Source of the DNA: Flemingiibacterium sp045579105
GTDB lineage: Bacteria > Bacillota > Clostridia > Oscillospirales > CAG-272
Direction: 5' to 3'
DNA length: 22,112 nt
Assembly (NCBI GenBank): GCA_045579105.1
Contig: JAZNLM010000101.1
Coordinates: 1-22,112, forward strand
Shown: positions 15,817-22,112 of the stretch, one piece after another
Layout of the letters: each line of letters opens with the position of its first letter
How positions within the stretch are numbered: position 1 is the stretch's first letter
Position numbers and translations under genes: made by a program
Notes under the pieces: model-generated
The model's input: only the letters and a program-made list of their open reading frames with translations
Told to the model about the DNA's origin: nothing
The model's database searches: none

Positions 15817-16314
15817 TCAGAATTTATTTTTCGGCAGTCTATTAACAAGCAGCGCTCCGCAAAGTCCAACAAAGACGCCCGATATAACGCCCGTAAACGT
15901 AAGTACAACCATATAGTAGCCAATTTCCGCTGTTCCAAGCAGTACCATAGCGACGATTATCTGTCCGAGATTGTGCATAATTCCTCCTGCCACACTCACG
16001 CCGCACATCGACATAAAATCAAAATGCTTTAAAAGCGCCATTACAGACAGGCTCAATACCGCGCCGGCAAGGCTGTATATAAGCATCACAGGATTACCGA
16101 AAAGCATAGTTACAGTCACGACTCTGACAAGCGATATCATCACCGCATCAAACGTCCCGAGTCGGTAAAGCGCGAATACGATGCATATGTTTGCAAGTCC
16201 TATCTTTATCCCGGGAACAGCTGAAAAAATCGGGGGGAGAATTGCCTCAACGTAGGAAAGAAGCATTGCGATAGCAGTAAGTAGTCCAAGCACAACTAAT
16301 TTTTTCGTTTTCAC
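15817..16314 (-). CDS. Gx transporter family integral membrane protein
   Basis: This 165-residue, very hydrophobic protein has about five membrane helices. It matches the Gx_transp family (PF07456), often annotated as heptaprenyl diphosphate synthase component I, from the pattern SYVEAILPPIFSAVPGIKIG, then LANICIVFALY, and GGIMHNLGQIIVA. Members resemble small substrate-binding transporter subunits; the cargo is not established. The start is GTG at 16314-16312, with GGGGG upstream at 16326-16330 in the 17-bp gap after the NusG-II gene. Co-occurrence with a NusG-II protein is typical of the family, usually near flavin-transfer or Rnf genes, none of which is in this window. Confidence 0.85.
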   Translation of the reverse strand: MKTKKLVVLGLLTAIAMLLSYVEAILPPIFSAVPGIKIGLANICIVFALYRLGTFDAVMISLVRVVTVTMLFGNPVMLIYSLAGAVLSLSVMALLKHFDFMSMCGVSVAGGIMHNLGQIIVAMVLLGTAEIGYYMVVLTFTGVISGVFVGLCGALLVNRLPKNKF

Positions 16315-16331
16315 TTAACGCTATTCCCCCT

Positions 16332-16721
16332 TTACGCTATAATATCGGGAGCACCTTCTCCCGAGTCAACACTTACTGTTATAACCACTTTATTGGGAAG
16401 GCAAACTATGCTCTCTCCTTCACGCGATATCGGCTTGTGAGCCGCGCATATACCGTCGGGGCAGCTTGCGCTCTCAACGTATGCGTATCCACCCTCTATC
16501 ACGAGGACATTGTATCCGCCGTCTGAAACTATTTGCACAGTACGGTCCTCGCCAAGGGCAAACTCGCCGTAAAGCTCACCGTCTACGCTGACGGTCACAC
16601 TGTCACCGTCTGCTCTGAAAAAATAAAAAGCAAGTCCAACGAAAATGCAGAGCGAGATTATTGCACTGATAAAAATAATATCGTTTTTAATCTTGCGATT
16701 TCCGCTATTGATCTTATCCAT
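16332..16721 (-). CDS. NusG domain II-containing membrane-anchored protein
   Basis: This 129-residue protein has one N-terminal membrane helix (about 15-35) followed by an extracytoplasmic NusG domain II (PF07009). The domain shows the family hallmark CPDGICAAHKPISREGESIV and then CLPNKVVI, including paired cysteines. Despite the name it is unrelated in role to transcription factor NusG. AAGGAGG precedes the ATG by seven bases, and a perfect sigma-A promoter lies upstream. It heads a two-gene unit with the Gx transporter. The function is unknown; the conserved cysteines suggest a metal or redox ligand site. Confidence 0.9.
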   Translation of the reverse strand: MDKINSGNRKIKNDIIFISAIISLCIFVGLAFYFFRADGDSVTVSVDGELYGEFALGEDRTVQIVSDGGYNVLVIEGGYAYVESASCPDGICAAHKPISREGESIVCLPNKVVITVSVDSGEGAPDIIA

Positions 16722-16760
16722 TCGCCGTCCTCCTTTTTATGTGTGATAATTAACATAATA

Positions 16761-16789
16761 ATTATATAATAATTTACACCGTTTGTCAA
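16761..16789 (-). promoter_or_regulatory. Sigma-A promoter of the NusG-II/Gx-transporter unit
   Basis: On the minus strand a perfect TTGACA (16784-16789) and TATAAT (16761-16766) are separated by 17 bp, about 40 bp before the ATG. Confidence 0.92.
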
Positions 16790-16861
16790 TCTGTCGCCCC
16801 CACATTAAGAGCGTGAAAAATTCACCGTTTTTCTCAAAAAACGTTTTTTGTTCAAAAGCTA

Positions 16862-16890
16862 TTGCATTTTTTCTGCAAATGTGTTATACT
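16862..16890 (+). promoter_or_regulatory. Promoter of the 53-residue membrane protein gene
   Basis: TTGCAT (16862-16867) and TATACT (16885-16890) are separated by 17 bp, with an extended -10 (TGTTATACT). It is divergent from the NusG-II promoter about 75 bp away. Between them are two small hairpins (GTGAA/TTCAC near 16813-16825 and CGTTTTT/AAAAACG near 16826-16843). Confidence 0.8.
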
Positions 16891-16935
16891 TAATTAAAAT
16901 CTCGGATGCCCGAAAGTGCAGAAAGGAAGAACAAC

Positions 16936-17097
16936 ATGAGAAAAGCACTCAGAATAATCGCCCTTGTCGCGGCAGTTGTCTGCCTTATAGCAACAGTTGC
17001 TTTGGGCTTTATCTACTTTGAAGATATGCTTAAGAAGCTCAATAACATAAAATCCGGCTTTAAAAGCAGATTCATCATTGACGACAGCGAAGAATAA
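16936..17097 (+). CDS. Small single-pass membrane protein of unknown function
   Basis: This is a 53-residue protein with basic N-terminus MRKALR, one hydrophobic helix (about residues 4-27) and a polar tail that turns from basic (KKLNNIKSGFKSR) to acidic (DDSEE). AAAGGAAG lies eight bases before ATG 16936, which decides against the in-frame ATG at 16906. It has its own promoter and terminator, a strong sign that it is a real gene. The positive-inside rule is ambiguous because both flanks of the helix are basic. I do not recognise the family. Confidence 0.75.
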   Translation: MRKALRIIALVAAVVCLIATVALGFIYFEDMLKKLNNIKSGFKSRFIIDDSEE

Positions 17098-17100
17098 TCA

Positions 17101-17139
17101 AAAACCTCACTTCGGGATGGAAGTGAGGTTTTATTTTTA
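17101..17139. terminator. Bidirectional terminator between the small membrane protein gene and glnA
   Basis: AAAACCTCACTTC (17101-17113) pairs perfectly with 17120-17132 around a 6-base loop. T-runs follow on the plus strand (TTTTATTTTT) and on the minus strand (TTTTTGATTATT). It lies between convergent stops. Confidence 0.92.
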
Positions 17140-17151
17140 CTTATAGGCGAA

Positions 17152-18576
17152 TTACAGATTATAGTATCTGTCGAATTCTGCAGGGTGAGGAATCTTTGAA
17201 AGCTCAGCACATTCTGCACGCTTTGCCTTGATGAAGTTCGTAATAAGCTCCTTCGGGAAGACGCCGTCTGCGGTGAGATAGTCGTTATCAGCTTCGAGAG
17301 CATCAAGCGCTTCGGGAAGCGAAGTGGGAAGTCCCTGAAGCTTTGCCTTCTCTTCCTCGGGCAGGTGGAAAAGATTGAAGTCGTACGGGCCCCAACCGTT
17401 TGCATGAGGATCAATCTTGTTCTTAACTCCGTCAAGACCTGCCATAAGAATAGCAGCGTAGCAGAAGTACGGATTGCAGGTTGCATCGGGGTTGCGAAGC
17501 TCAAATCTTCTCTTTTCAGGGCTCTTTGCGTATGCGGGGATACGGATTACCGCGCTTCTGTTGGAAGTTGCGTAACCAACGGTAACAGGGGCTTCAAACC
17601 CGGGAACAAGGCGCTTGAAGGAGTTGGTGCTGGGGTTTGTTATAGCACAGAGAGAGGCGATATGCTTTAAAAGGCCGCCCATGAAATAGTGTGCGGTTTC
17701 GCTGAGGTGCGAATATCCGTTATCATCGGAGAATACGGGCTGACCGTCCTTCATAAGAAGCATATGAACGTGCATACCGCTTCCTGCCTCGCCGTAGATG
17801 GGCTTGGGCATAAAGGTTGCGCTCTTTCCGTACTTGAGCGCGGTGTTGTGAATGATGTACTTTATCATCATCGTAGCATCAGCCATGTGAACTACCTCAC
17901 CAAGCTGCGGCTCGATTTCAAACTGACCGGAAGCTGCAACCTCGGGGTGATGATAGTTGATATCGATGCCCATTTCCTTCATAAGCATGCACATTTCGCT
18001 GCGGCACTCGTATGAAATATCAAACGGTTTTGCGATGTGATAGTTCTTCTGCTTCGGAACTACAACACCCTTTCCTTCTACTGCACTGTTCCAGTAAGAC
18101 TGTACAGCATCAACTGATGCGCCGATGTAGTTGCCCTCAACTCCCCACGTTACGTTGTCGAACAGGTAAAACTCAAATTCTGGAAGAATGTACATCGTAT
18201 CTGCGATGCCGCTCTTCTTCATCTCCTCAACAGCCGCGCGGATAATGTTTCTCGGATACTGTGCGAGAGGACGGTTTTCGGGCGAGTCGATGATCATCGC
18301 ATTACCCGTCATAGAGAGCGTAGGAATTGAGCAGAAAGGATCGATAACAGCCGTGTCGGGATCGGGAATAAATACCATATCGCTCTTTTCAACCACAGCG
18401 TAGCCATAGTTAGAAGCGTCAAAGCCGATACCACTCTTCATCGTGTCCTCGGAGAAGTTTTCCGCAGGAATAGTCACATGGCGGTACTGACCGTTAATGT
18501 CAACCATTTTAAAGTCAACCATTTTGATAACGTTCTCTTTGATAAGAGAAAGCACGTCCTGAATACTCTTTGCCAT
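17152..18576 (-). CDS. glnA: Type I glutamine synthetase, lacking the adenylylation tyrosine
   Basis: It makes glutamine from glutamate, ammonia and ATP as a cytoplasmic dodecamer. The 474-residue length and layout resemble the GSI-beta type. Visible are D54 in GFDASNYGY, LPEFEF (131-136, the metal-binding Glu pair), GSGMHVHM (265-272, H269), NRSAVIRIP and RRFELRNPDATCNPY. At the place of the GSI-beta adenylylation loop (NLYDLPPEE) it reads NLFHLPEEE, with Phe 403 instead of Tyr, so adenylylation control is unlikely. AGGAGAT lies before the ATG. It follows an OmpR-type response regulator gene by 36 bp with no terminator and no strong promoter between, which suggests co-transcription. No MerR-type GlnR gene is adjacent, unlike Bacillus. 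Confidence 0.97.
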   Translation of the reverse strand: MAKSIQDVLSLIKENVIKMVDFKMVDINGQYRHVTIPAENFSEDTMKSGIGFDASNYGYAVVEKSDMVFIPDPDTAVIDPFCSIPTLSMTGNAMIIDSPENRPLAQYPRNIIRAAVEEMKKSGIADTMYILPEFEFYLFDNVTWGVEGNYIGASVDAVQSYWNSAVEGKGVVVPKQKNYHIAKPFDISYECRSEMCMLMKEMGIDINYHHPEVAASGQFEIEPQLGEVVHMADATMMIKYIIHNTALKYGKSATFMPKPIYGEAGSGMHVHMLLMKDGQPVFSDDNGYSHLSETAHYFMGGLLKHIASLCAITNPSTNSFKRLVPGFEAPVTVGYATSNRSAVIRIPAYAKSPEKRRFELRNPDATCNPYFCYAAILMAGLDGVKNKIDPHANGWGPYDFNLFHLPEEEKAKLQGLPTSLPEALDALEADNDYLTADGVFPKELITNFIKAKRAECAELSKIPHPAEFDRYYNL

Positions 18577-18612
18577 AATAATCTCCTATTGAATTAAAAT
18601 AATTTGATTGTC

Positions 18613-19302
18613 TTACTGAAGAAGCTCAAACTTATATCCAACGCCCCAAACGGTCTTGAGTATCCACTTATCGGAAACGCCCTCAAGTTTTTCGCGCAGA
18701 CGCTTAACATGGACGTCAACAGTACGGGAATCGCCGAGATAGTCAAAGCCCCAAACCTTGTCGAGAAGCTGATCGCGCGTGAATACGCGGTTGTAGTTAG
18801 AAGCAAGGAAGTAAAGAAGCTCAAGCTCTTTGGGAGGAATATCAACAGACTTGCTGTTTAACTTAAGCTCATACTTCTGACGGGAAATTTCGATATTGTC
18901 GAACTTGATGGTTTCATCGTCATTCTGGTTATCGTGAGCGCTGTAGCGACGAAGGACTGCCTTTACACGTGCGGAAAGCTCCTTTGTTTCAAAAGGCTTT
19001 ACCATAAAGTCGTCTGCGCCGAGCTCTAAACCGAGCACCTTGTCAAATACCTCACCCTTTGCGGTAAGCATAATGATAGGCTTGCTTGAAACCTCTCTTA
19101 TCTCGCGGCAGACCTGCCAGCCGTCCTTTTTGGGAAGCATAATGTCCAGGAGCACGAGATCAGGCTCATACATTTTAAAGAAGCTTACGCCTTCCATACC
19201 GTCGTTAGCGGTCTTGACCTCGTAGCCTTCGTTTTCAAAGTAAAGGCGCAGGAGATCGCATATATTGAGATCGTCGTCGATTACAAGAATTTTCGTTGCC
19301 AT
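18613..19302 (-). CDS. OmpR/PhoB family response regulator, no adjacent histidine kinase
   Basis: This 229-residue regulator has an N-terminal receiver and a C-terminal winged-helix DNA-binding domain. The phosphorylation pocket is complete: D9/D10, phospho-acceptor D53 in LLDIMLPKKDG, T80 in LTAKG and K102 in VKPF. The DNA-binding domain shows PPKELELLYFLASN, FTRDQLLDKVWG and the recognition-helix region SRTVDVHVKRLREKL. It should therefore be a phosphorylation-dependent transcription factor. No sensor kinase lies on either side in this window, and glnA follows 36 bp downstream. GGAAGGGAAAA lies before the ATG. A perfect promoter and a leader of about 134 nt with direct repeats lie upstream. 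Confidence 0.95.
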   Translation of the reverse strand: MATKILVIDDDLNICDLLRLYFENEGYEVKTANDGMEGVSFFKMYEPDLVLLDIMLPKKDGWQVCREIREVSSKPIIMLTAKGEVFDKVLGLELGADDFMVKPFETKELSARVKAVLRRYSAHDNQNDDETIKFDNIEISRQKYELKLNSKSVDIPPKELELLYFLASNYNRVFTRDQLLDKVWGFDYLGDSRTVDVHVKRLREKLEGVSDKWILKTVWGVGYKFELLQ

Positions 19303-19362
19303 TGTATTTTCCCTTCCTTTTATAGTTATTTTTTATTTATTCTTCGTTATTTTTATGACAAT

Positions 19363-19420
19363 GTGCACAATTTGTTGTTCACAATTTCACAGTTTCGTCA
19401 AATTGTTAATTTCGTCAAAT
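19363..19420 (-). repeat. Two pairs of 11-bp direct repeats in the response-regulator leader
   Basis: On the plus strand TTTCGTCAAAT occurs exactly at 19393-19403 and 19410-19420 (period 17). GTKCACAATTT occurs at 19363-19373 and 19377-19387 (period 14, one mismatch). All lie downstream of the predicted transcription start near 19436 and before the coding start at 19302. Direct repeats of about 11 bp are the usual operator form for OmpR/PhoB proteins, so autoregulation is possible; the periods are not the usual 10-11 bp. Confidence 0.7.
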
Positions 19421-19442
19421 ATATAACCATATTCATAATTGT

Positions 19443-19471
19443 ATTATAACAGACTTATATGGATTTGTCAA
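19443..19471 (-). promoter_or_regulatory. Sigma-A promoter of the response regulator-glnA unit
   Basis: On the minus strand a perfect TTGACA (19466-19471) and TATAAT (19443-19448) are separated by 17 bp. Predicted start near 19436 leaves an unusually long leader of about 134 nt. Confidence 0.92.
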
Positions 19472-19544
19472 GAAGGCTATGTGAAGATAAGGTGAAAATT
19501 TGCTTTGTTTCATCTTTTTACCCTTTAGTTGCAGTAATTTCCGA

Positions 19545-19580
19545 AATAAAAACTGCCGATACTTCTGTGTCAGCAGTTTT
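19545..19580 (-). terminator. Terminator of trxB
   Basis: On the minus strand AAAACTGC pairs with GCAGTTTT, extended inward by TGA/TCG with a wobble, around a loop of about 10 bases. TTTTTATTT follows. It begins within 10 bp of the trxB stop. Confidence 0.88.
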
Positions 19581-19586
19581 CTTGGT

Positions 19587-20510
19587 TTATTTTTGGAGTG
19601 CCAGGTACTCCTGAGCATATTGTACGGAAACAGCACCGTCTGCCACGGCTGTGACTACTTGACGGAGAGCTTTCGTTCTTACGTCGCCTGCGGCAAAAAC
19701 GCCGTCAATATCCGTTTTTGTGCTTTCATCTGCAACGATGTAGCCGTTATCATCAAGCGTGAGCTTCCCTTTGAGGAAGTCCGTCGCAGGCTTTCTTCCG
19801 ATGCTAACGAAGACACCGTCACACGCGATATCGCAAAGTTCGCCGCTTACGATATCCTTTACCGTTATTCCCTTAAGCGCATCGTCGGTAATGAGCTTTT
19901 CCACCGTGCTGTTCCATACAAACTCAACGTTTTCTGCAGAGAGAAGCGGCTCGTGGTATATCTTCGTCGCACGAAGTGTATCTCGGCGGTGGACAACGTA
20001 TACCTTCTCTGCAAACTTTGATAAATGCAGCGCATCCGATGCTGCGGAATTTCCGCCGCCTATGACTGCCACAGTCCTACCCTTGTAAAAGAAACCGTCG
20101 CAGTGCGCGCAGTAGTGAACACCTCTTGACGTCCATTCCTTCTCACCGTCGATACCAAGTTCGCGAGGATTTGCACCCGTGGCAACAATCACGGTTTTAC
20201 CGCAAAATTCTCCTCTGTTTGTCTTAACTGTCTTAATTTCCCCTTCAAGTTCAACAGACTCAACTTCTGCATTCTGCGTTTTCGCCCCAAACCGTTCTGC
20301 GCCTTTCTGCATCTTCATGCCAAGCGTAAAGCCGTCTATTCCGTCTTCAAAACCGGGGTAATTGTCAATGTCGGTTGTAAGCGTCATCTGTCCCCCCGCG
20401 CCCATCCGCTCAATAAGAACGGTATCAAGCCCTGCGCGTGCGGCATACATTGCGGCGGTATATCCCGAGGGACCGCCGCCGATAATTATTGTGTCGTATA
20501 AATGCTCCAT
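19587..20510 (-). CDS. trxB: Thioredoxin reductase (NADPH, FAD-dependent)
   Basis: It transfers electrons from NADPH through FAD to thioredoxin in the cytoplasm. This 307-residue protein has the FAD-binding start IIIGGGPSGYTAA (8-20). The redox-active pair is C134 and C137 in CAHCDG, a common clostridial form of CATC. An NADP-binding GGGNSAASDAL (151-161) is followed by HRRDTLR (174-180), the HRR-x3-R motif for the 2'-phosphate of NADPH. The FAD-binding GVFAAGDV (270-277) is near the end. NADPH rather than ferredoxin or flavin dependence is therefore inferred. No thioredoxin gene is adjacent. The nearest Shine-Dalgarno (GGAG at 20525-20528) is about 14 bases from the ATG, longer than usual, yet no better start fits. 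Confidence 0.95.
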   Translation of the reverse strand: MEHLYDTIIIGGGPSGYTAAMYAARAGLDTVLIERMGAGGQMTLTTDIDNYPGFEDGIDGFTLGMKMQKGAERFGAKTQNAEVESVELEGEIKTVKTNRGEFCGKTVIVATGANPRELGIDGEKEWTSRGVHYCAHCDGFFYKGRTVAVIGGGNSAASDALHLSKFAEKVYVVHRRDTLRATKIYHEPLLSAENVEFVWNSTVEKLITDDALKGITVKDIVSGELCDIACDGVFVSIGRKPATDFLKGKLTLDDNGYIVADESTKTDIDGVFAAGDVRTKALRQVVTAVADGAVSVQYAQEYLALQK

Positions 20511-20569
20511 AAATATTTATACATCTCCTTCTCTATGTAATCATATCCCATATGGTTGTATATTATGCC

Positions 20570-20609
20570 AATGCCCCGAGCCTTTGCATATTCAACGGCT
20601 CGGGGCATT
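20570..20609 (-). terminator. Strong hairpin after the SLH protein gene, without a U-run
   Basis: AATGCCCCGAGCC (20570-20582) pairs perfectly over 13 bp with 20597-20609, with a 14-base loop. On the minus strand GGCATAATATAC follows instead of a T-run, so classic termination is doubtful. It may be an RNA-stabilising or leader structure upstream of trxB; the CATAAT just after it could be part of a weak trxB promoter. Confidence 0.6.
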
Positions 20610-20638
20610 CTATTTACGATTGTGCCTTGGCGGAAAGG

Positions 20639-22112
20639 TTATTTCCCTTCGTGTTCTTCACGCCATCCAAGCTCTAACGCTGCCCAGTCGCGCATCGGGC
20701 GAAGCTCTGTCCAGGCTTCGTACTTGCCGGTAAAGTCATATTCGTGCGAGTTGGTTGCTTCCTGAACGTCTGCGTAGTACCACTTTCCGGTGTCCGCATT
20801 GTCAGGCCACTTAATCATATTATCAAGAAGTCCGTCTTTGTGCGGTGCACGCTCAAGTGTTCGATTTACTATCTTCATAGCTTCCGCACGCGTTACAGGC
20901 TCATCGGGGTGAAAGGTTCCGTCGCCGTAGCCTTCAACTATACCGAGCTTGTAAGCTTCTTCGATGAACTTCTCTGCCCAGTGAGCAGCGATATCAGAGA
21001 ACTCACTCTCTTTACCTGCCGCAGTGTCGTAGAACGAACTTGCTATCTTGATAAGCTCTGCTCTTGTGATAGTTTCGTTCGGTCTGAATGTGCCGTCAGT
21101 ATAACCGTCAAGCACACCTGCGTTTGCAAGAGTGGATATTGCGAGATTGTACCAATCGGTGTCTGCAACGTCGGTAAACTTGTTGCTTTCATTCCAGTAG
21201 TAATCACGTGCGCTGTCGGTGAACATACGGAAGAATATCGTTACTACCTCTGCGCGGGTAATGTTAGCTTCAGGACGTACGGTTCCGTCGGGATAGCCGA
21301 TAATGTAGCCGAAGTGATCGTCCTTCTCGAGCATTACGGGAGCATAGATGTTAGTAAACGTAACCTCTGTAGTTTCAGCGTTTACTATAAATATTGTCTC
21401 AGTATCCGCATCGCATACGGTGTTTCTGGTAAAGCCGTCAACATCTGCGTTTACTTCCACTACTCTATACTCGCCGGGAGTTGTTCTCAGGCTTACACTC
21501 TCTCCGGCTTTTACAGTAACAGTATCGATAAGGTCTTCACCGGTAGTGGCGACACGGTAAATCTCAAAGGTATATTCATTTGAGCCCGTGAAGTTTTCGG
21601 GAGCTTCGACAACCTTACTTATCGTGAGCGCACCGCGAGGAATGATCGGAATTATAACCGTAAACTTTCCTTTTATCTCAACATCGGACCACGGCATAAT
21701 GAAGTCGCCCTCGTCCGCATCGAACGATTTACCTTCCTTTACGTTGAAGGGATCTGACCAACCGCTGAAGTTGCCGGTACCGTCGGGCTTACCGATTATA
21801 TCGTGAACCTCGCCGGGGATAACGGTGAACTCCTCGTAACGGTTACCGTCCACGTAGTAGGTAACGGTATACTCTGCATCGTGACGTCCGTAAAGAACAA
21901 CGTCCTTTGCGGGCATAGTAAACTCGCCGTTTGCAATGTTAACGGAGTTGGAGTGCCAGCCGTTAAATTCAAATTCGTAGTAAGCCTCAAGCTTCGGCTC
22001 AACTCCTACTGTCTCACCGAACATTACGCTTTCCTTATTGTAACTGTCGGGAATTACAACGCCCTCGGGAGCCGTACCGGAGTAAACATACGTTACGCTG
22101 TAGGTAAGACGG
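20639..22112 (-). CDS. SLH-domain surface protein, C-terminal part (N-terminus beyond right edge)
   Basis: The frame is open to the window edge, so the ATG at 22024 is internal; 490 residues are visible. Residues 1-79 and 80-151 are two related beta-rich units, each starting YSVTY or YTVTY and containing GW and then FTMPAKDV or FIMPWSDV, like bacterial Listeria-Bacteroides-type surface repeats. Residues about 158-257 form a Spy0128/DUF5979-like beta domain (LTISKVVEAPENFTG ... VTFTNIYAP). Three SLH domains follow (GYPDGTVRPEANITRAE, GYTDGTFRPNETITRAE, GYGDGTFHPDEPVTRAE), which anchor such proteins to secondary cell-wall polymers. A charged tail (KWYYADVQEATNSH) ends the protein. The role is surface structure or adhesion; a signal peptide must lie outside the window. 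Confidence 0.92.
   Translation of the reverse strand, partial: RLTYSVTYVYSGTAPEGVVIPDSYNKESVMFGETVGVEPKLEAYYEFEFNGWHSNSVNIANGEFTMPAKDVVLYGRHDAEYTVTYYVDGNRYEEFTVIPGEVHDIIGKPDGTGNFSGWSDPFNVKEGKSFDADEGDFIMPWSDVEIKGKFTVIIPIIPRGALTISKVVEAPENFTGSNEYTFEIYRVATTGEDLIDTVTVKAGESVSLRTTPGEYRVVEVNADVDGFTRNTVCDADTETIFIVNAETTEVTFTNIYAPVMLEKDDHFGYIIGYPDGTVRPEANITRAEVVTIFFRMFTDSARDYYWNESNKFTDVADTDWYNLAISTLANAGVLDGYTDGTFRPNETITRAELIKIASSFYDTAAGKESEFSDIAAHWAEKFIEEAYKLGIVEGYGDGTFHPDEPVTRAEAMKIVNRTLERAPHKDGLLDNMIKWPDNADTGKWYYADVQEATNSHEYDFTGKYEAWTELRPMRDWAALELGWREEHEGK

Noticed and set aside
18577..18640. Independent glnA promoter
   Set aside because: Only a weak TTGAGC-18-AAATTA-like arrangement was found at the end of the regulator gene, not convincing beside the perfect promoter at 19443-19471.
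19500..20021. Open frame of 173 codons on the plus strand over the trxB terminator and 3' part
   Set aside because: It runs through a terminator and mirrors trxB in register; the cysteine-rich translation is an antisense artefact.
20744..21583. Open frame of 279 codons on the plus strand across the SLH protein gene
   Set aside because: Same mirror-register effect of rare TTA/CTA/TCA codons; the opposite strand encodes unmistakable SLH domains.

Overview
The window looks like the chromosome of a Gram-positive Bacillota bacterium, most likely class Clostridia (Oscillospirales/Christensenellales-type gut or anaerobe lineage). The reasons are consensus sigma-A promoters (TTGACA-17-TATAAT several times), strong AAGGAGG ribosome sites, a SleB-like cell-wall hydrolase, an S-layer-homology (SLH) surface protein, an archaeal-type prolyl-tRNA synthetase, a CAHC-type thioredoxin reductase and the Gx-transporter/NusG-II protein pair. 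The taxonomy is inferred from gene content only. No tRNA, rRNA, CRISPR array, transposase or prophage gene was seen; this is a mostly housekeeping, vertically inherited-looking segment.

Left part, plus strand (1-4815): the 3' end of tex is followed one base later by a membrane-anchored ComEC-like metallo-beta-lactamase protein. Then come proS with its own perfect promoter and terminator, a secreted SleB-like hydrolase, and a two-gene unit of tandem 76-residue paralogues (resembling DUF6514) flanked by hairpins. Middle, minus strand (4878-9809): a uvrB-uvrA nucleotide-excision-repair operon with its promoter and terminator.

Next, minus strand (9822-13179): an aspartate kinase, amidohydrolase and FkbM-type methyltransferase operon. 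Its promoter has the -35 box inside the loop of the preceding terminator. Upstream of that lies a VanY-type carboxypeptidase followed by a sugar-phosphate isomerase-like TIM barrel (13285-15708), then the NusG-II/Gx-transporter pair (15817-16721). A 53-residue single-pass membrane protein is transcribed divergently from that pair (16936-17097).

Right part, minus strand (17101-22112): an OmpR-type response regulator without an adjacent kinase lies 36 bp upstream of glnA, behind one strong promoter and a repeat-rich leader of about 134 nt. Then come trxB and the C-terminal part of an SLH surface protein that runs off the right edge. Themes that recur are cell-envelope construction and remodelling (SleB-like, VanY-like and SLH proteins), amino-acid and nitrogen metabolism (lysC, glnA, proS), and DNA repair and redox (uvrBA, trxB). 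The least explained parts are the tandem small paralogues, the response regulator-glnA unit with its leader repeats, and the lysC-amidohydrolase-FkbM grouping.
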